Positions 44,501 through 54,489 of a stretch of 64,000 nt of DNA are shown one piece after another. The notes below the pieces were generated by a model. It did no database searches. It saw nothing but the letters and a program-made list of their open reading frames with translations, and was not told the origin of the DNA. The stretch's first letter is position 1. Each line of letters opens with the position of its first letter. Source of the DNA: Marchantia polymorpha subsp. ruderalis. Taxonomy: Eukaryota; Streptophyta; Marchantiopsida; Marchantiales; Marchantiaceae. The DNA is taken from the NCBI GenBank assembly GCA_037833965.1, contig AP031355.1:4117501-4181500 (forward strand), written 5' to 3'. Made by a program: the position numbers and the translations under genes.

Positions 44501-44676
44501 ATCGCTCTCAATTCCAAATCACGCGTACTCACTTCTCCCTCAATCAGCAAGAAATCTCCTGTGTGACGACGTCGAGAATGGTCCGCAGCCAGCAGATGGA
44601 TGCGCGCAGCGCGCACAAGAGATTGGAATCGCGAATTCAAGAATGGGACGCTCTCCGCCGCCCGGTCGAAGGTCAT
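41524..44676 (-). CDS. U3-encoded accessory protein (E5 3' LTR copy)
   Basis: 1050 codons from ATG 44676; conserved start at ATG 44424 (966 aa). The protein is identical to both E2 copies, so three separate LTRs keep exactly the same sequence while the older E0 and E3 copies carry stops. The Trp-rich N-terminal block (residues about 85-315), palindrome-coded PVHR linker, acidic run, coiled coil and RPRRRR tail are all present. It sits downstream of an intact pol in the element RNA, about 1.26 kb after the pol stop. The function is unknown. Confidence 0.85.
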   Translation of the reverse strand: MTFDRAAESVPFLNSRFQSLVRAARIHLLAADHSRRRHTGDFLLIEGEVSTRDLELRAIRVCRERKKRGQCGSRMSGRANPRNAMARPSRLRMVPLRLPQNGLRAFEERLIARKLDFLLWGWNYICANMVREWLEPQGPPSRGLRPHVDRWTVQDWAQALGRCAGMPGHLLFDSESIKVTKQEEAQFVELFKTGRSTKNGYRTRDYKDRFRRTLSAALMQLLQPHRACYITLWQVSFVECVIEGTPIHWASILHRVMRQHAFEEKGGTLNHLSPFLINFYRQRNCLTAAELEHFPPLSIDHPGKYVRENEVDTDAEESPTSTPSRRRDEGRHTPAARVPRKRRWREESEEEQHQELSAPIRPRPLCEPYSRPKQKARRLVLPADSADTATIATEIGSASPERREEARTTAGATGHAATSSGERPPTGQGPPELPRAMRTEVPFAHRRTSADGRASADRRTQVDVDLRLRVGRSSPPVHRRSPVHRSPVHRSPVHRTPPHVPPVHRQESPPFQRRKGKEPAEEPPTRHRPSGPDPPAHHAPQFAPSAPGPSSRGYTSRDRAEAAPSAGSPPIDAPSAVGPIGRGTSGVRPPAMSPSAIDVRGATPAADKAPANAPAHGPGTAPTDRSREQQTEERSDCPRDDISMRDAQSNPAQPPSARSPSATDDGDRENAGGNQQVSDGDAARVHSPSALDILATSSEAAAVPSQAAHVEDVQPHSGQSPTHSMATEILHSDDDDGGSTEEMSGAGDTEEEEEEIVGAPAAALSEQVIPLLRYLDRKVDKYADPLQPGSYIELVRRRTRTKVHTSKLLARVDQELRDLKEKHECLWGQYKLNQKFYKHSEKMKDEKLGELTKEQVKVKEALDFEQAQNRILSEELVRQTRLLEQCQLARQADEELIRSLQSECGELRAQRAEAESQLVTIEEDRRKEADRTKVETARRVAHCLKGYAHWEVKAQEKLTLREFELRAAGLLSGDSRSRRKVAKKLEAFLSKAQDTMSALEGEVSAALQRLGLRSRAEEWQGRELARGSRPRRRRSTGSAECSVAWFRAGV

Positions 44677-45897
44677 GGTCGGCTCTTGGTCGTGAAGAAC
44701 GTCTCACTTGATGGCCGCGCCGGCTGTACGCTGGAACGGTCTTCGCTCTCACGCGCGGCTTCACGCTCCGCCGTCGTCGATTAAACTCTCACGCTCGAAT
44801 TGGCGTATTTGAACTCCGCGAGCGTGTCGCCCTGCGGACATGGGGGCGTAGCGCCGAAGGCGAGTTTTCCGCCTTGCGCGGTACACTTGTTCGTACCGCC
44901 CCTCGGCCAATCTCCTTCTGCCTTGACGCGTGTGTCCGCATATCGGACAAAAATTCAACTCCTGCCTGTGCGCAGGCAGGAGCCTCGGCGGATCCTCCGC
45001 CGGTGCGGAACTTGAACATCCTCCTGTGCACAGGCGAATTCCGTCCGCGGCGCTGCGCTGGCGCGGAAGGCGTTGACCGTGGTCAGCCGTCTCCGTCCAG
45101 TCTGTCCGTTCCTTGTCTCTCCGTCGGCGCTTCCGCCGCCGCAACTCCGTCCGTCCAAGAGCGCATCCACCCGTGCCGTGCGCACGGTCCGTACCGATGG
45201 GATTACTCTGGCGGCCGTACGTGGCGCCGCGCTGGCGCGGAAGGCGCCGTACACTTTCTACCTCACAAGGCGCATTTCTAGGGCCCAAGGCGGATTTTCC
45301 GCCGACGCCGAAGTGCCTGTGCACAGGCGTTCGCCTGTGCGTAGGCGGACTTCGCGCCTTCCCTAACCCTACTTTGCCTGTGCTCAGGCGAACGCCTTCG
45401 TCCGCGCATAGGACAAAATTTGATTCCCCCTTCCGCGTAGGCGGAATTCGCGCCGGTGGCGAAATCCTTCCGCCGAAGGCGACCGCCTCCGTTTCTTCCA
45501 GTAGCGATAACTCCCTAAGTCCTCGTCCGTTCCAAGCGTTCTTGGGCTCGTTAGAATCAGCGCGTCGAGCTCTTTCCAACGAGACCCTAACTTGGTCAAG
45601 GCGCCCGAGGGTTTACCTAATTACGGGGGGTTTCCCTACAGCCGCGGACGCAACCTCCGAAGGCGGATTTTGCGCCTTGCGCCGTAGAGATCCTAACTGC
45701 GGAACTCGCAGGGAGGGTGGTGCCTGTGCTTGCTGCGGCACCCCAAATCCCAGATTCTATAAGATCCCTCGAGAATCCCCGCGATCTTCCGGATTCACTC
45801 TGTTTTGATGTACCGAAGGCTATTTACAATGTTGCCAGGGTACAGTTTTCCAAAAATGTTTTAATTTCCTCAAAATTGCCAAAAGTGGGGTACCACA

Positions 45898-45910
45898 TGC
45901 CCCCCTCCTC
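45898..45910 (-). promoter_or_regulatory. Polypurine tract (E5)
   Basis: GAGGAGGGGGGCA on the minus strand, directly before the LTR start at 45897. Confidence 0.88.
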
Positions 45911-45934
45911 AATTGTGAGCGCCCACGCGAACAC

Positions 45935-48775
45935 TCACATGTGGTATTTCTTCAACCGCCACCCGTTGACTCGGGTGCCTAACAAATCGCCGGCCAGGTC
46001 CGCAAGTTGGATGGATCCATTCGGGAAGACTTCGACAACCCTGTAAGGTCCCATCCACCTTAGGTGCAGTTTGCCTGGGAATCTGGCATGCCTGCTGTCG
46101 TAGAGCAATGCCAAATCACCCGCCTGCAGGAGTACCGGTTTGATCTTTTTATCGTATCTCTCCTTTCGGCGGAGCTGGATCTTCCTGGTGCGATCTTCGG
46201 CGTCTCGTCTCCTCTCATCCAGCAGCATGACCTCCTGTAACCTGTAGAGCTGACTCTCCTCTGCGCCCATCCTCTGCAAATCCATCGTTCGATGGGTGGG
46301 TACTTCAAATTCGATTGGGAGGATCGGGTGTTGCCCATACACCAGAAAGTATGGTGTCTGTTTGGTCGTGATCTTCTCAGCTGTGCGGTACGCCCATAGA
46401 GCGGCCGCTAGCTTCGTATCCCAGTCGTGAGCGTGATTCACCGTGACCTTGAGTAGTATTTTACACAGCAGACCATTGGACTTCTCCGTCAGTCCATTTG
46501 CCTTGGGATTGTATGGAGTAGTCTTCCGGTGCTTGATGTGGAAATACCGTGTCAGGTCTTCGATGATCTGATTCAGAAAATGCGTGCCCCGGTCGCTGAC
46601 TAGCTCTAAGGGACATCCGTAGCGTGTGATGATTGACTCAAACAAGAATGCTGCCACTGTGGCAGCATCATCCTTTCTGGTGGCTCTGGCCTCTACCATT
46701 TTGGTGGCGTAGTCCGTTGCTACCAGAATGTAGCGCCTTCGTGTACTTCTAGTCACTGGTTGTATCGGCCCTACAAAGTCAATACCCCACTTTTCGAAAG
46801 GTGCTAGAGGCATGATGGGAGTCAGGGGCCAGCGTGTTGTAGGCGTCGGTCTCCCCGTCCTCTGGCAACTGTCGCACTTGCGGATGTAATCGAAAACATC
46901 CTTAAACATGGTCGGCCACCAATATCCCGCATTTAGGATCTTTGTGACCGTGTTCCTGGTGGCATAGTGTCCACCCGCCTCCTCAGTATGCATCGCACTC
47001 ACTATTCTTGGTACCTCTGATTCCTCCAGGCATCTGCATAAGCGCTCATCTGCCATCTTCTTAAACAAAACCCCCTGCTGGAGTTGGTACGGGCCTGCCT
47101 TATGAATAAAGACAGTTCGCTGTTCCAAATCCATGCCTTCGGGACCCTGGAGGGTTAGCAGATATCGATACAGGTCGGCATAGCGGGACTCATGTCCTGC
47201 AGACAACTGAAATAACTCTTCATCTGGAAAATCGTCCACCAATTCCTCCTCTGTCGGCTGGGTCCATAATCGGGACAAGTAATCCGCATTTTCGTGGTGC
47301 ACCCCTTTCCTGGTCTGGACTGTGTAGGTGAACTCTTGTAGTAACAACACCCACCTGGCGATTCGACCGGATAGGTCGGCTTTCTTGACTAGGTGTTGCA
47401 ATGCGTAGTGGTCCACATGGAACACAAACTCGTAGCAGATTAGGTAGTGACGGAACTTTTTACAGGAGTACACCATCCCCAACGCTTCTCTCTCCGTCGT
47501 GGTGTACTTCCGCTCTGCTAGAGACAGCTGTCGGCTCGCGAAGTAGATCGGGTAGTCCTTTTTGTTGTCATCCTTTTGACTCAGTACTACACCGATGGCG
47601 AATGCCGATGTGTCAACGTAAACATGGAATGGTCGATTCCAGTCTGGACTCCTTAGTACGGGAGCAGTCGTGAGTTTTGCTTTCAGAGCTTCAAATGCTG
47701 TCTGCTGGTTCGCACCCCAAGCATAAGGCTCGTCCTTCTTCAACAACTTGGTCAGGTCCGCCGCTAGTATTGCATACATGTGTATGAATCTTCGGTAATA
47801 GCCCACATGACCCAGGAATGCTCGCAGCTCCCTTAGATTCGTGGGTGGCTCAAGCTCGAGTATAACCTTGACCTTCTCGACGTCCACCGCAATGCCGTCT
47901 GCCGAGACTCGATGACCCAACAAGATCCCACTAGTCATAAAGAAAAAGCACTTCTCGGGATGCAGTGATAAACTGCTCTCCCTGCATTTATCGAAGGTCT
48001 GCTTCAAGTGACTTAGGTGTTCAGACCGCTTCCCAAAGACACAGAAGTCATCTATGAATATTTCCAGGAACTTCCTCAGTTGTTCCTGAAAGATATTGGT
48101 CATCATCCGTTGAAAGGTGGCAGGCGCGTTGCACAGACCGAAGGGCATCTTGTGGTATGCGTAAGTTCCCCAGTCGGTTGTGAACGTAGTTTTATCCTTG
48201 TCCTGTTCACGGATAGACACCTGATTGTAACCTGAGAACCCATCCAGGAAGCTATAACATTCATGTCCTGCGACATGGTCTAGAATGGCATCTGTGAATG
48301 GTAACGGGTGATGATCCTTGCGTGTTGCTGCATTCAACTTCCGGAAATCCTGACACACTCGTATCTTACCCGTCAACTTCTTGGGTACGATAACAATCGG
48401 CGACACCCACTCACTGCTGAGCACCGGGTAAATAATACCAGCGCTCAAGTACTTATCTATCTCCTCTTTCACTAGCAAGGAGTACTTTGGGTTGAGGCGA
48501 TACTGGCGCTGTCGTATGGGTACCGAGTCGTCCAGTAAATCGATACGGTGTTCCCCATACCGTGCAGGTATCCCCTTCATGTCTTCGATCTTCCAGGCGA
48601 AGACGTCGACATAATGGCTAAGGAATGCCTGTACTTTCCTTAGCTCGTCTCCTCTCACTGCGCTTGATACCTTCAAGCACTTGCCGGGACTGAGTTGTAC
48701 TTCGCGACAGTCACTAGGGTCGACAATGCCCTCGGTGTGACTCGTCTCACTCCTTCCCAGTCCCACAGTTAATTG
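45935..48775 (-). CDS. pol: Pol: reverse transcriptase, RNase H, integrase (E5, intact)
   Basis: Open from the codon after the gag UAG to TGA 45937-45935. There is no ATG near the start, which fits expression as a Gag-PR-Pol readthrough product. Numbered from the GTG at 48766: RT with Asp174 (FLDGFSGYNQ) and Asp239-Asp240 (FIDDFCVFG). RNase H follows with Asp385 (VYVDTSA), Glu425/427 (TTEREA) and Asp452. The integrase zinc finger uses His593, His600, Cys631 and Cys634. The integrase core has Asp663, Asp725 and Glu761, giving the D-35-E spacing, and ends with a GPY-type module (RWMGPYRV). There is no chromodomain and no env-like ORF before the PPT. It copies RNA to DNA and integrates it. All catalytic residues are present. 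Confidence 0.95.
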   Translation of the reverse strand, partial: QLTVGLGRSETSHTEGIVDPSDCREVQLSPGKCLKVSSAVRGDELRKVQAFLSHYVDVFAWKIEDMKGIPARYGEHRIDLLDDSVPIRQRQYRLNPKYSLLVKEEIDKYLSAGIIYPVLSSEWVSPIVIVPKKLTGKIRVCQDFRKLNAATRKDHHPLPFTDAILDHVAGHECYSFLDGFSGYNQVSIREQDKDKTTFTTDWGTYAYHKMPFGLCNAPATFQRMMTNIFQEQLRKFLEIFIDDFCVFGKRSEHLSHLKQTFDKCRESSLSLHPEKCFFFMTSGILLGHRVSADGIAVDVEKVKVILELEPPTNLRELRAFLGHVGYYRRFIHMYAILAADLTKLLKKDEPYAWGANQQTAFEALKAKLTTAPVLRSPDWNRPFHVYVDTSAFAIGVVLSQKDDNKKDYPIYFASRQLSLAERKYTTTEREALGMVYSCKKFRHYLICYEFVFHVDHYALQHLVKKADLSGRIARWVLLLQEFTYTVQTRKGVHHENADYLSRLWTQPTEEELVDDFPDEELFQLSAGHESRYADLYRYLLTLQGPEGMDLEQRTVFIHKAGPYQLQQGVLFKKMADERLCRCLEESEVPRIVSAMHTEEAGGHYATRNTVTKILNAGYWWPTMFKDVFDYIRKCDSCQRTGRPTPTTRWPLTPIMPLAPFEKWGIDFVGPIQPVTRSTRRRYILVATDYATKMVEARATRKDDAATVAAFLFESIITRYGCPLELVSDRGTHFLNQIIEDLTRYFHIKHRKTTPYNPKANGLTEKSNGLLCKILLKVTVNHAHDWDTKLAAALWAYRTAEKITTKQTPYFLVYGQHPILPIEFEVPTHRTMDLQRMGAEESQLYRLQEVMLLDERRRDAEDRTRKIQLRRKERYDKKIKPVLLQAGDLALLYDSRHARFPGKLHLRWMGPYRVVEVFPNGSIQLADLAGDLLGTRVNGWRLKKYHM

Positions 48776-48778
48776 CTA
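48770..48778 (-). promoter_or_regulatory. UAG-CAA-UUA readthrough context (E5)
   Basis: Minus-strand TAG CAA TTA joins gag-PR and pol in one frame. Identical to the E2 site. Confidence 0.8.
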
Positions 48779-51607
48779 TTCGTCTTCCGGCTGAATAGCT
48801 TCCGGCTCTTCTTCTTCTTCCACCGAACAGCAGGCAACGAATCCCACGAAGTAATCGGATTCGGTACCACTGGAATCCGATCGCGCGGTCGACTCACTGT
48901 CCTCGCCCGATGTGTAACCTGCACTTGTCGATGGGGTCTCTCCTTCGTGCCTGACCCTATTCCAGGGTACCGTAATGGTTTTGGTCGGTTCCGAAGGGTG
49001 AGGAAACTTAAGGCGATGTCTTCGCCAATCACATCTGACTTGTGCACCATATAGCCATGGTCGCCCGAGCAGAACGTCATAGCCCTGCTTCATCATCGGT
49101 TGAAGGATGATATACGTCAACCGAAAGTCCGCACCCCCGATGGTTGTCTTGACATTGCGCAGCATACCTGCAGGCATTCTCCGCGTCTGATCCGCCAATC
49201 TCAACACACGCTTCGAGGGTTCGTATTGACTGTACCCCAAGGCCCTCGCTGTATCCTCCGTCATTATGTTGACTCCTGATCCAGAGTCGATTGGCACCCT
49301 GCGTACACAACACCCTGCGATCTCTACATCGATCTCGGGTGGCCCTTGGTCTTCGCTCTCCACTTGATATACTTGAGAGGATGTGGATGCGCGCGGCTTC
49401 CGCGGATGCCGTAGCGAAAGCATCAACATTCTCCGATACGTCTTATTGTCCTCCAAGAGCTGCTTGAACGTGATGTTCACTTTTCGACTCCCGAGATCTT
49501 CAACCAAGTCATAGTGGGCGCGTTGGGTCGCCAGGGTCGGCGACGCTCTGCGAGGTTCCACGGTGGCTGCCAACTTCGCCCCAAGGGAGGATGTCAAGTC
49601 TGGCCGCGGTGGGTCCTTTTGCGTGCGGATCGCTTCCTGCAACAGGTTGGCTACCTCGTTGCGGATATCCGGAGCATAGTCACGTTTCAGTAGGCGCACT
49701 GGCTCGTCCTCGACTGCTGTCTGGGGGCGCACTGCTGGTGCCTCCCGCGTAGCCGAAGTCTTCCGAGCAGGTCGCGAGTCGGACTTGCTGGATGTCTTCT
49801 CCTTTCCTTTTCCCGTCCGGTCGGCGGTTCTCCGTTCGTGCTTGCGAGTGTCACGCTCTTGCTCCTTGGATTTCTTGGAGCTACGAGTTTCGACCCGTGC
49901 GCACATAACCTCTTCAGCCGGCCATTCTTCGTCTTCGCCATCCCCGTCTGAACCTACTTCGACCTGGTTAACTTGCACGTCCTCCTTGGCAGGAGTGTTC
50001 ACAAATCGTACCACTGGCCGAGGGACTGGTGGCTGATCACACTCTGGCGCAGTGTGCCCGACCTTCTTGCAATTACTACATGTCGGAGCATAATCGTTTC
50101 GCCTTTTTGGATGGGGACACTGCGGTGAGAAGTGCCCAACTTCCCCGCAATTATAACAAGCTCGAGGTGGCGGTGGGTCAAACGTCCCTGGAGGTGCTCT
50201 CCGCCTCACAGGTACCGTAGTGGCCCGATCCACCGGAATATATCGTGGGACTTGCATTGCTGAAACTGCAGGAGGGGTAGGAACCGACTGGACGGCGTAG
50301 GCTGTCTCTTCGCTAGCCTCTCCATAGTACTGAGGGTGCTCTCCATAGTACGGTTGCGCCCACTCTACTGCGTTGACTGGATATGACGGCCGGGTGGTAA
50401 GGCACTCGGTGTTTGCATGTCCCACCGCCCCGCACGTAGTACACCATAAGTTCGCTCGCACTCTCCCGGGTGATTTTCTGCGATCATGCCCGCCTACCAC
50501 TTGAACCTTGAGATCGGCGAAGTCCTTCACAAGGGTCTCCATCTTCGAAGCTATATGTCCCGGCGCTCTGTCCGTAGTCACTCGTCGGATGCCCTTTTTC
50601 TTCGCTGACCCATGCTTCTTCCTCTTCTTCTCCTCCTCCGACGATGAGGTTTCCTCTTCTTCGGATGAAGAACGGTTCTCGTCCGAAGACGATTCCTCCG
50701 ATGACGGAGTTGTACCTCTACGTCGTCTTCGCCCCCCCTTCGGTTTTCGTTCCTTCGACTCCCGTCTCTCTCTCCCTCTTCGGTTGAGAGTGGAAGTTTC
50801 GAAGGCTTCTGCCGATGCAATCACGTCCTCAATAGTGTCGCACTTGCTGCGTCGGCAAAAAGTCTCCATCTCCCGAGTTAAACCGGTCACGTACCAATCC
50901 ACAGCTTGTTGTACCGAGAAAGGGGACCCTGGTCCTGTTTTCGGTATTCTGTCGAGGAGGTCCAGAAATCTCTCAGTGTAGTCACGCAGACTCTCCTTCT
51001 TCTCTCGCTGCAAATTACGTAACTTCGTCAAAACCCGGCTGTCGTAGCCGAGCTCGCGAAAGCGGCGAAGGAACTTCTCCTTCAGCTGGGCCCATGTTGT
51101 CAACCCAGTCGGATCGATGCTCTCGTGATTATACCAACTCCTCGCTTTCTTCCGCAGAAGGCTTGGAAAGATCCTTAGTCGGTCGTCGTCTGCGATCTCG
51201 CGATTGGCAATAGACACCGACTCGAACAACTTGATGTATGAATCTGCATCGTCGTCATCCCCACTCCCTTTGTACTTCGGATAGGAATGTTTAGTAATCG
51301 GCTGAGGTAGCCGCACATTGGCTTGTCCGTCCGCCATCGGTGTGTCTGTCGACGGTCTTCGGGCGGTCGGTTCTACTTCACTAGGCGGGTCCGTGCAAGG
51401 AATATCTAGTAGAACTGTAAGCACCAAGTTTGGTTCCGAGTCGTCGGGGGTAGGTTCCCCAAGGGCGTCGGCCGAACTAGGCTTAGGTACTCTTTTTGGT
51501 GTTTTCTTGTTTTGACGCCGTGTCTCTTCCACGGCCTTCTCTGAATCTCGTCGGAACTTGCGGACAGCTCTAGCACTTAGGTTGCTCCCGCCAGCCCCAG
51601 TCGACAT
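48776..51607 (-). CDS. gag: Gag-protease polyprotein (E5)
   Basis: 943 codons from ATG 51607, the same as the E2 protein except His351 in place of Asp. It has a capsid-like Gag domain (about 120-270), Ser/Glu-rich stretch, three CCHC knuckles (first cysteines at 389, 484 and 510) and an aspartic protease with PIDSGSGVN (Asp774). The protease lies upstream of the leaky stop, so it is produced at Gag levels. The product forms the cytoplasmic particle that packages the RNA. A short upstream ATG (minus strand, 51618) opens a small overlapping ORF in another frame; its effect is unknown. Confidence 0.95.
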   Translation of the reverse strand: MSTGAGGSNLSARAVRKFRRDSEKAVEETRRQNKKTPKRVPKPSSADALGEPTPDDSEPNLVLTVLLDIPCTDPPSEVEPTARRPSTDTPMADGQANVRLPQPITKHSYPKYKGSGDDDDADSYIKLFESVSIANREIADDDRLRIFPSLLRKKARSWYNHESIDPTGLTTWAQLKEKFLRRFRELGYDSRVLTKLRNLQREKKESLRDYTERFLDLLDRIPKTGPGSPFSVQQAVDWYVTGLTREMETFCRRSKCDTIEDVIASAEAFETSTLNRRGRERRESKERKPKGGRRRRRGTTPSSEESSSDENRSSSEEEETSSSEEEKKRKKHGSAKKKGIRRVTTDRAPGHIASKMETLVKDFADLKVQVVGGHDRRKSPGRVRANLWCTTCGAVGHANTECLTTRPSYPVNAVEWAQPYYGEHPQYYGEASEETAYAVQSVPTPPAVSAMQVPRYIPVDRATTVPVRRRAPPGTFDPPPPRACYNCGEVGHFSPQCPHPKRRNDYAPTCSNCKKVGHTAPECDQPPVPRPVVRFVNTPAKEDVQVNQVEVGSDGDGEDEEWPAEEVMCARVETRSSKKSKEQERDTRKHERRTADRTGKGKEKTSSKSDSRPARKTSATREAPAVRPQTAVEDEPVRLLKRDYAPDIRNEVANLLQEAIRTQKDPPRPDLTSSLGAKLAATVEPRRASPTLATQRAHYDLVEDLGSRKVNITFKQLLEDNKTYRRMLMLSLRHPRKPRASTSSQVYQVESEDQGPPEIDVEIAGCCVRRVPIDSGSGVNIMTEDTARALGYSQYEPSKRVLRLADQTRRMPAGMLRNVKTTIGGADFRLTYIILQPMMKQGYDVLLGRPWLYGAQVRCDWRRHRLKFPHPSEPTKTITVPWNRVRHEGETPSTSAGYTSGEDSESTARSDSSGTESDYFVGFVACCSVEEEEEPEAIQPEDE

Positions 51608-51653
51608 TCACCGAGCATGACTGCTCGTAAAAACCCCGGTGTTGACGCAACTG

Positions 51654-51671
51654 TCCCCGGCAGCGGCGCCA
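51654..51671 (-). promoter_or_regulatory. Primer binding site, tRNA-Asp type (E5)
   Basis: Minus-strand TGGCGCCGCTGCCGGGGA, again 22 bases inside the LTR end at 51694. Confidence 0.88.
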
Positions 51672-51693
51672 AAAAGAAGTTGTCGGCTTCTTA

Positions 51694-53535
51694 TGTAATA
51701 ACCCACTAAAGGCTAAAACTGCAATATAGTGGTAGAAAGGTCGAACCCACAGGGACAGAGGAACACACAGGGTACAAAGTGTCACGTTTAACAGACTATT
51801 GATGAGTTTGAATTCTCAGGCGACTGTCACTCCCAGAAATACTGCAAGTGTCCACTCGGAGCGCACTCGGAGGTCGCACAGTGCAGCGTAACACACACAC
51901 ACACCTGAAACTACAGAAACACAACCCAGAGATCCGTTAGGACCTCTACTCAAGATTTCAGGGGGAAAGTCTCTCGCGAGCACACTCGGCAAAGCTGCGG
52001 GCAGTGACTTCCAACTCCGGCTTTTACAACACTTCCACTAGCTTGCTGCTAGCGTAGGAAACCCGGTTTGGACTGCCTACTTCGGATCGAAGTCACTCAT
52101 ACGCGGTGAACAACACTCTCAACTCACAAAACGCGCAGAGAACACAGGTCCGCACTGAAGGACTCACTGTGAAACATTCCAGTAACACAACAACAGTCTA
52201 TTGAAGAGTTTGAATTCTCAGGCACTTGTCATTCCCAGAAATACTACAGGGGTTACCCTCAAGGCACCTGCTGCAGCGTAACCTGAATTTACAACCAAGG
52301 CTTACACGAAGTAGCAAAACTTCACTTTGGCATTCAGGGGAAAAATCCCAAGGGAGTACAATCAGAAAGAAACACTCGAAGGTGTAGGGGCGAAACTGTT
52401 CAAGTATCTAACTAGTCACTGGCTCTGAGCATCGGCAGTCACCCGCAGGTGCAGATCCGAACTACTCAAGTCTCTAACCAATGGACTAGCTCTGAACATT
52501 CGGCCGAAGGCCTTCAGCTACAAAATGCGGAACGCTAAGTTGTAACTCCTCGTGCGTGGTGACAGAACTCAAGGACACAAACACGCAAAGGAAATGGGGT
52601 CCTGATCTATACTTCTGATGGGAAAGAACCCCAGGCAAAACGCCTGGAACTATTTTATACCTTCTAAATCCTAACTAACACTACACTGCACTACGCTACA
52701 CGCCTGCACGGAACCACGCTACACTACACTCCGCGGAACCTGTACTACGTCTCCTACGCGGCCGACTGCCGCGCGCTAACTCTCTACCCTGCCACTCTTC
52801 CGCTCGACTGCGCAGTCCCAACCGCTGCAACGCCGCGGACACCTCCCCCTCGAGGGCGGACATGGTATCCTGTGCCTTCGACAGAAAGGCCTCGAGCTTC
52901 TTTGCTACCTTCCGCCGACTCCTACTGTCGCCTGACAACAACCCGGCTGCGCGCAATTCAAACTCACGCAGTGTGAGTTTCTCCTGCGCCTTCACTTCCC
53001 AGTGGGCGTAGCCCTTGAGACAGTGGGCGACTCGCCTCGCCGTCTCCACCTTCGTGCGATCCGCCTCCTTCCTGCGATCCTCTTCAATCGTCACTAATTG
53101 CGATTCGGCTTCAGCACGCTGCGCCCTCAATTCGCCACACTCTGACTGCAGACTGCGGATTAATTCTTCATCCGCCTGCCGTGCGAGCTGACATTGTTCC
53201 AACAACCGCGTCTGTCGCACGAGCTCCTCTGACAAAATCCGATTCTGGGCCTGCTCAAAATCGAGTGCTTCCTTGACCTTCACCTGCTCCTTGGTGAGCT
53301 CGCCCAGTTTCTCATCCTTCATCTTCTCGGAGTGCTTGTAGAATTTCTGATTAAGCTTGTACTGTCCCCACAAGCACTCATGCTTCTCCTTCAAGTCCCT
53401 CAACTCCTGGTCCACTCTAGCTAATAGCTTGCTGGTGTGGACTTTAGTGCGAGTCCTCCTGCGCACTAACTCGATGTAAGATCCCGGCTGGAGTGGGTCG
53501 GCGTATTTATCGACCTTGCGATCCAAGTACCGCAG
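51694..53535 (-). repeat. E5 5' LTR, 3' portion (interrupted by E6)
   Basis: Holds U5, R, the TATA box (52650-52659), the hairpin (52631-52647) and the end of the U3 ORF. The match to the family-A LTR stops after CGCAG at 53535, where the family-B LTR terminus TGTAATAACCC begins. CGCAG (53531-53535) is the predicted E6 target duplication; its partner is outside the window. Confidence 0.94.
52696..53535 (-). pseudogene. U3 accessory ORF, C-terminal part, cut by E6
   Basis: Encodes from LRYLDRKVDKYADP to the normal C-terminus: the coiled coil, the YAHWEV block and the RPRRRR tail. The upstream part is displaced by the E6 insertion. The open frame extends into E6's LTR to about 53787, but those extra residues are antisense-independent LTR sequence of family B and not part of the protein. 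Confidence 0.88.
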
Positions 53536-54427
53536 TGTAATAACCCACCAAAGGCTAAAACTGCAGTATGGTGGTAAAAAGATCGAACCCACAGGGACAG
53601 AGGCAACACACAGAGTAAAAGTGTCACATTTAACAGACTTTTGGTAGAGTTTGAATTCTAGGCGACTGTCACTCCCAGAAATACTGCAGTGCTCGACTCG
53701 GAGGCTCGACTCGGAGGAGGATCTCAACTCGGAGGATGCTCGGAGGATGCACGGTACAGCTTGGTCACTCAACACACACACACACACCTGAAACTGGCAA
53801 AAAGCACAACTCGGAGGTCGGTCAGGACCTCCGCTTCGGATTTCAGGAGGAAAGTGTCTCGCAAGTTCACTCAGAGGTTCTGCAGGAAGTGCCTCCCACT
53901 CCGGCTTTTACTGCCCTTCCGCCAGGAACTAGCGGGGGTACCCGGACTGGACTTCTCACTTCGGAACGAAGCCTCTACGTACGCCGTGGACGTCACCCTC
54001 GACTATCACACAAAACGCAGGGAGTGCAGACCCGACTGAGAACTTACTGAAAACACGATCCAGTAACACACACAACCTGAATTACAAACCAAGGTTTACA
54101 CGAAGTAATGAAACTTCACATTGGCATTCAGGGGAAACTTCCCGTAGGAGTACAATCAGGATATGTCACTCGAAGGAGTAAGGGGGAACTGTTCAAGTAT
54201 CTAACTCGCAGCCGGCTCTGAGTATCAGAAATCACCCGCAGGTGCAGATCCGCACTACTCAAGTCTCTAACCGGGTACTAGCTCTGAACATTCAGCCGAA
54301 GGCCTTCAACTACAACATACGGTAACTTCGCTATGCTGCAGCTTCTCTACGTGGTGCCAGGACCAAAATGCACAAACACGCCAAGAAAGTGAGTTCCTGA
54401 TCTGCACTTCCGAAACTGGAAGAGTCC

Positions 54428-54456
54428 CAAGGCAAAACGCCTTGATCTACTTTATA
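54428..54456 (-). promoter_or_regulatory. TATA box and hairpin, family-B LTR
   Basis: TATAAAGTAG (54456-54447) and CAAGGC-GTTTT-GCCTTG (54444-54428). Relative to family A one stem pair is changed on both arms, which keeps pairing. Confidence 0.72.
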
Positions 54457-54489
54457 CTCTCAAAAGATCCTAACTAGCACTACGCTATC

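Larger units (their letters stand above)
40522..45897 (-). repeat. E5 3' LTR (5376 bp)
   Basis: Same length and ends as E2's LTR. The TATA box is at 41478-41487 and the hairpin at 41459-41475 on the minus strand. Confidence 0.96.
40522..53535 (-). mobile_element. Family-A element E5, minus strand, 5' LTR interrupted by E6
   Basis: 3' LTR 40522-45897, internal region 45898-51693, 5' LTR from 51694 to 53535, where a family-B LTR begins. Sequence is nearly identical to E2 throughout. Gag-PR, pol and the U3 ORF are all open, so this is the best candidate for an active or recently active copy in the window. The rest of the 5' LTR should lie right of the window, beyond E6. The left flanking five bases are CACTT (40517-40521). 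Confidence 0.95.

Noticed and set aside
53536..53787. Apparent new N-terminus of the U3 coiled-coil ORF
   Set aside because: It comes from reading into the end of the inserted family-B LTR; no homologue supports it.
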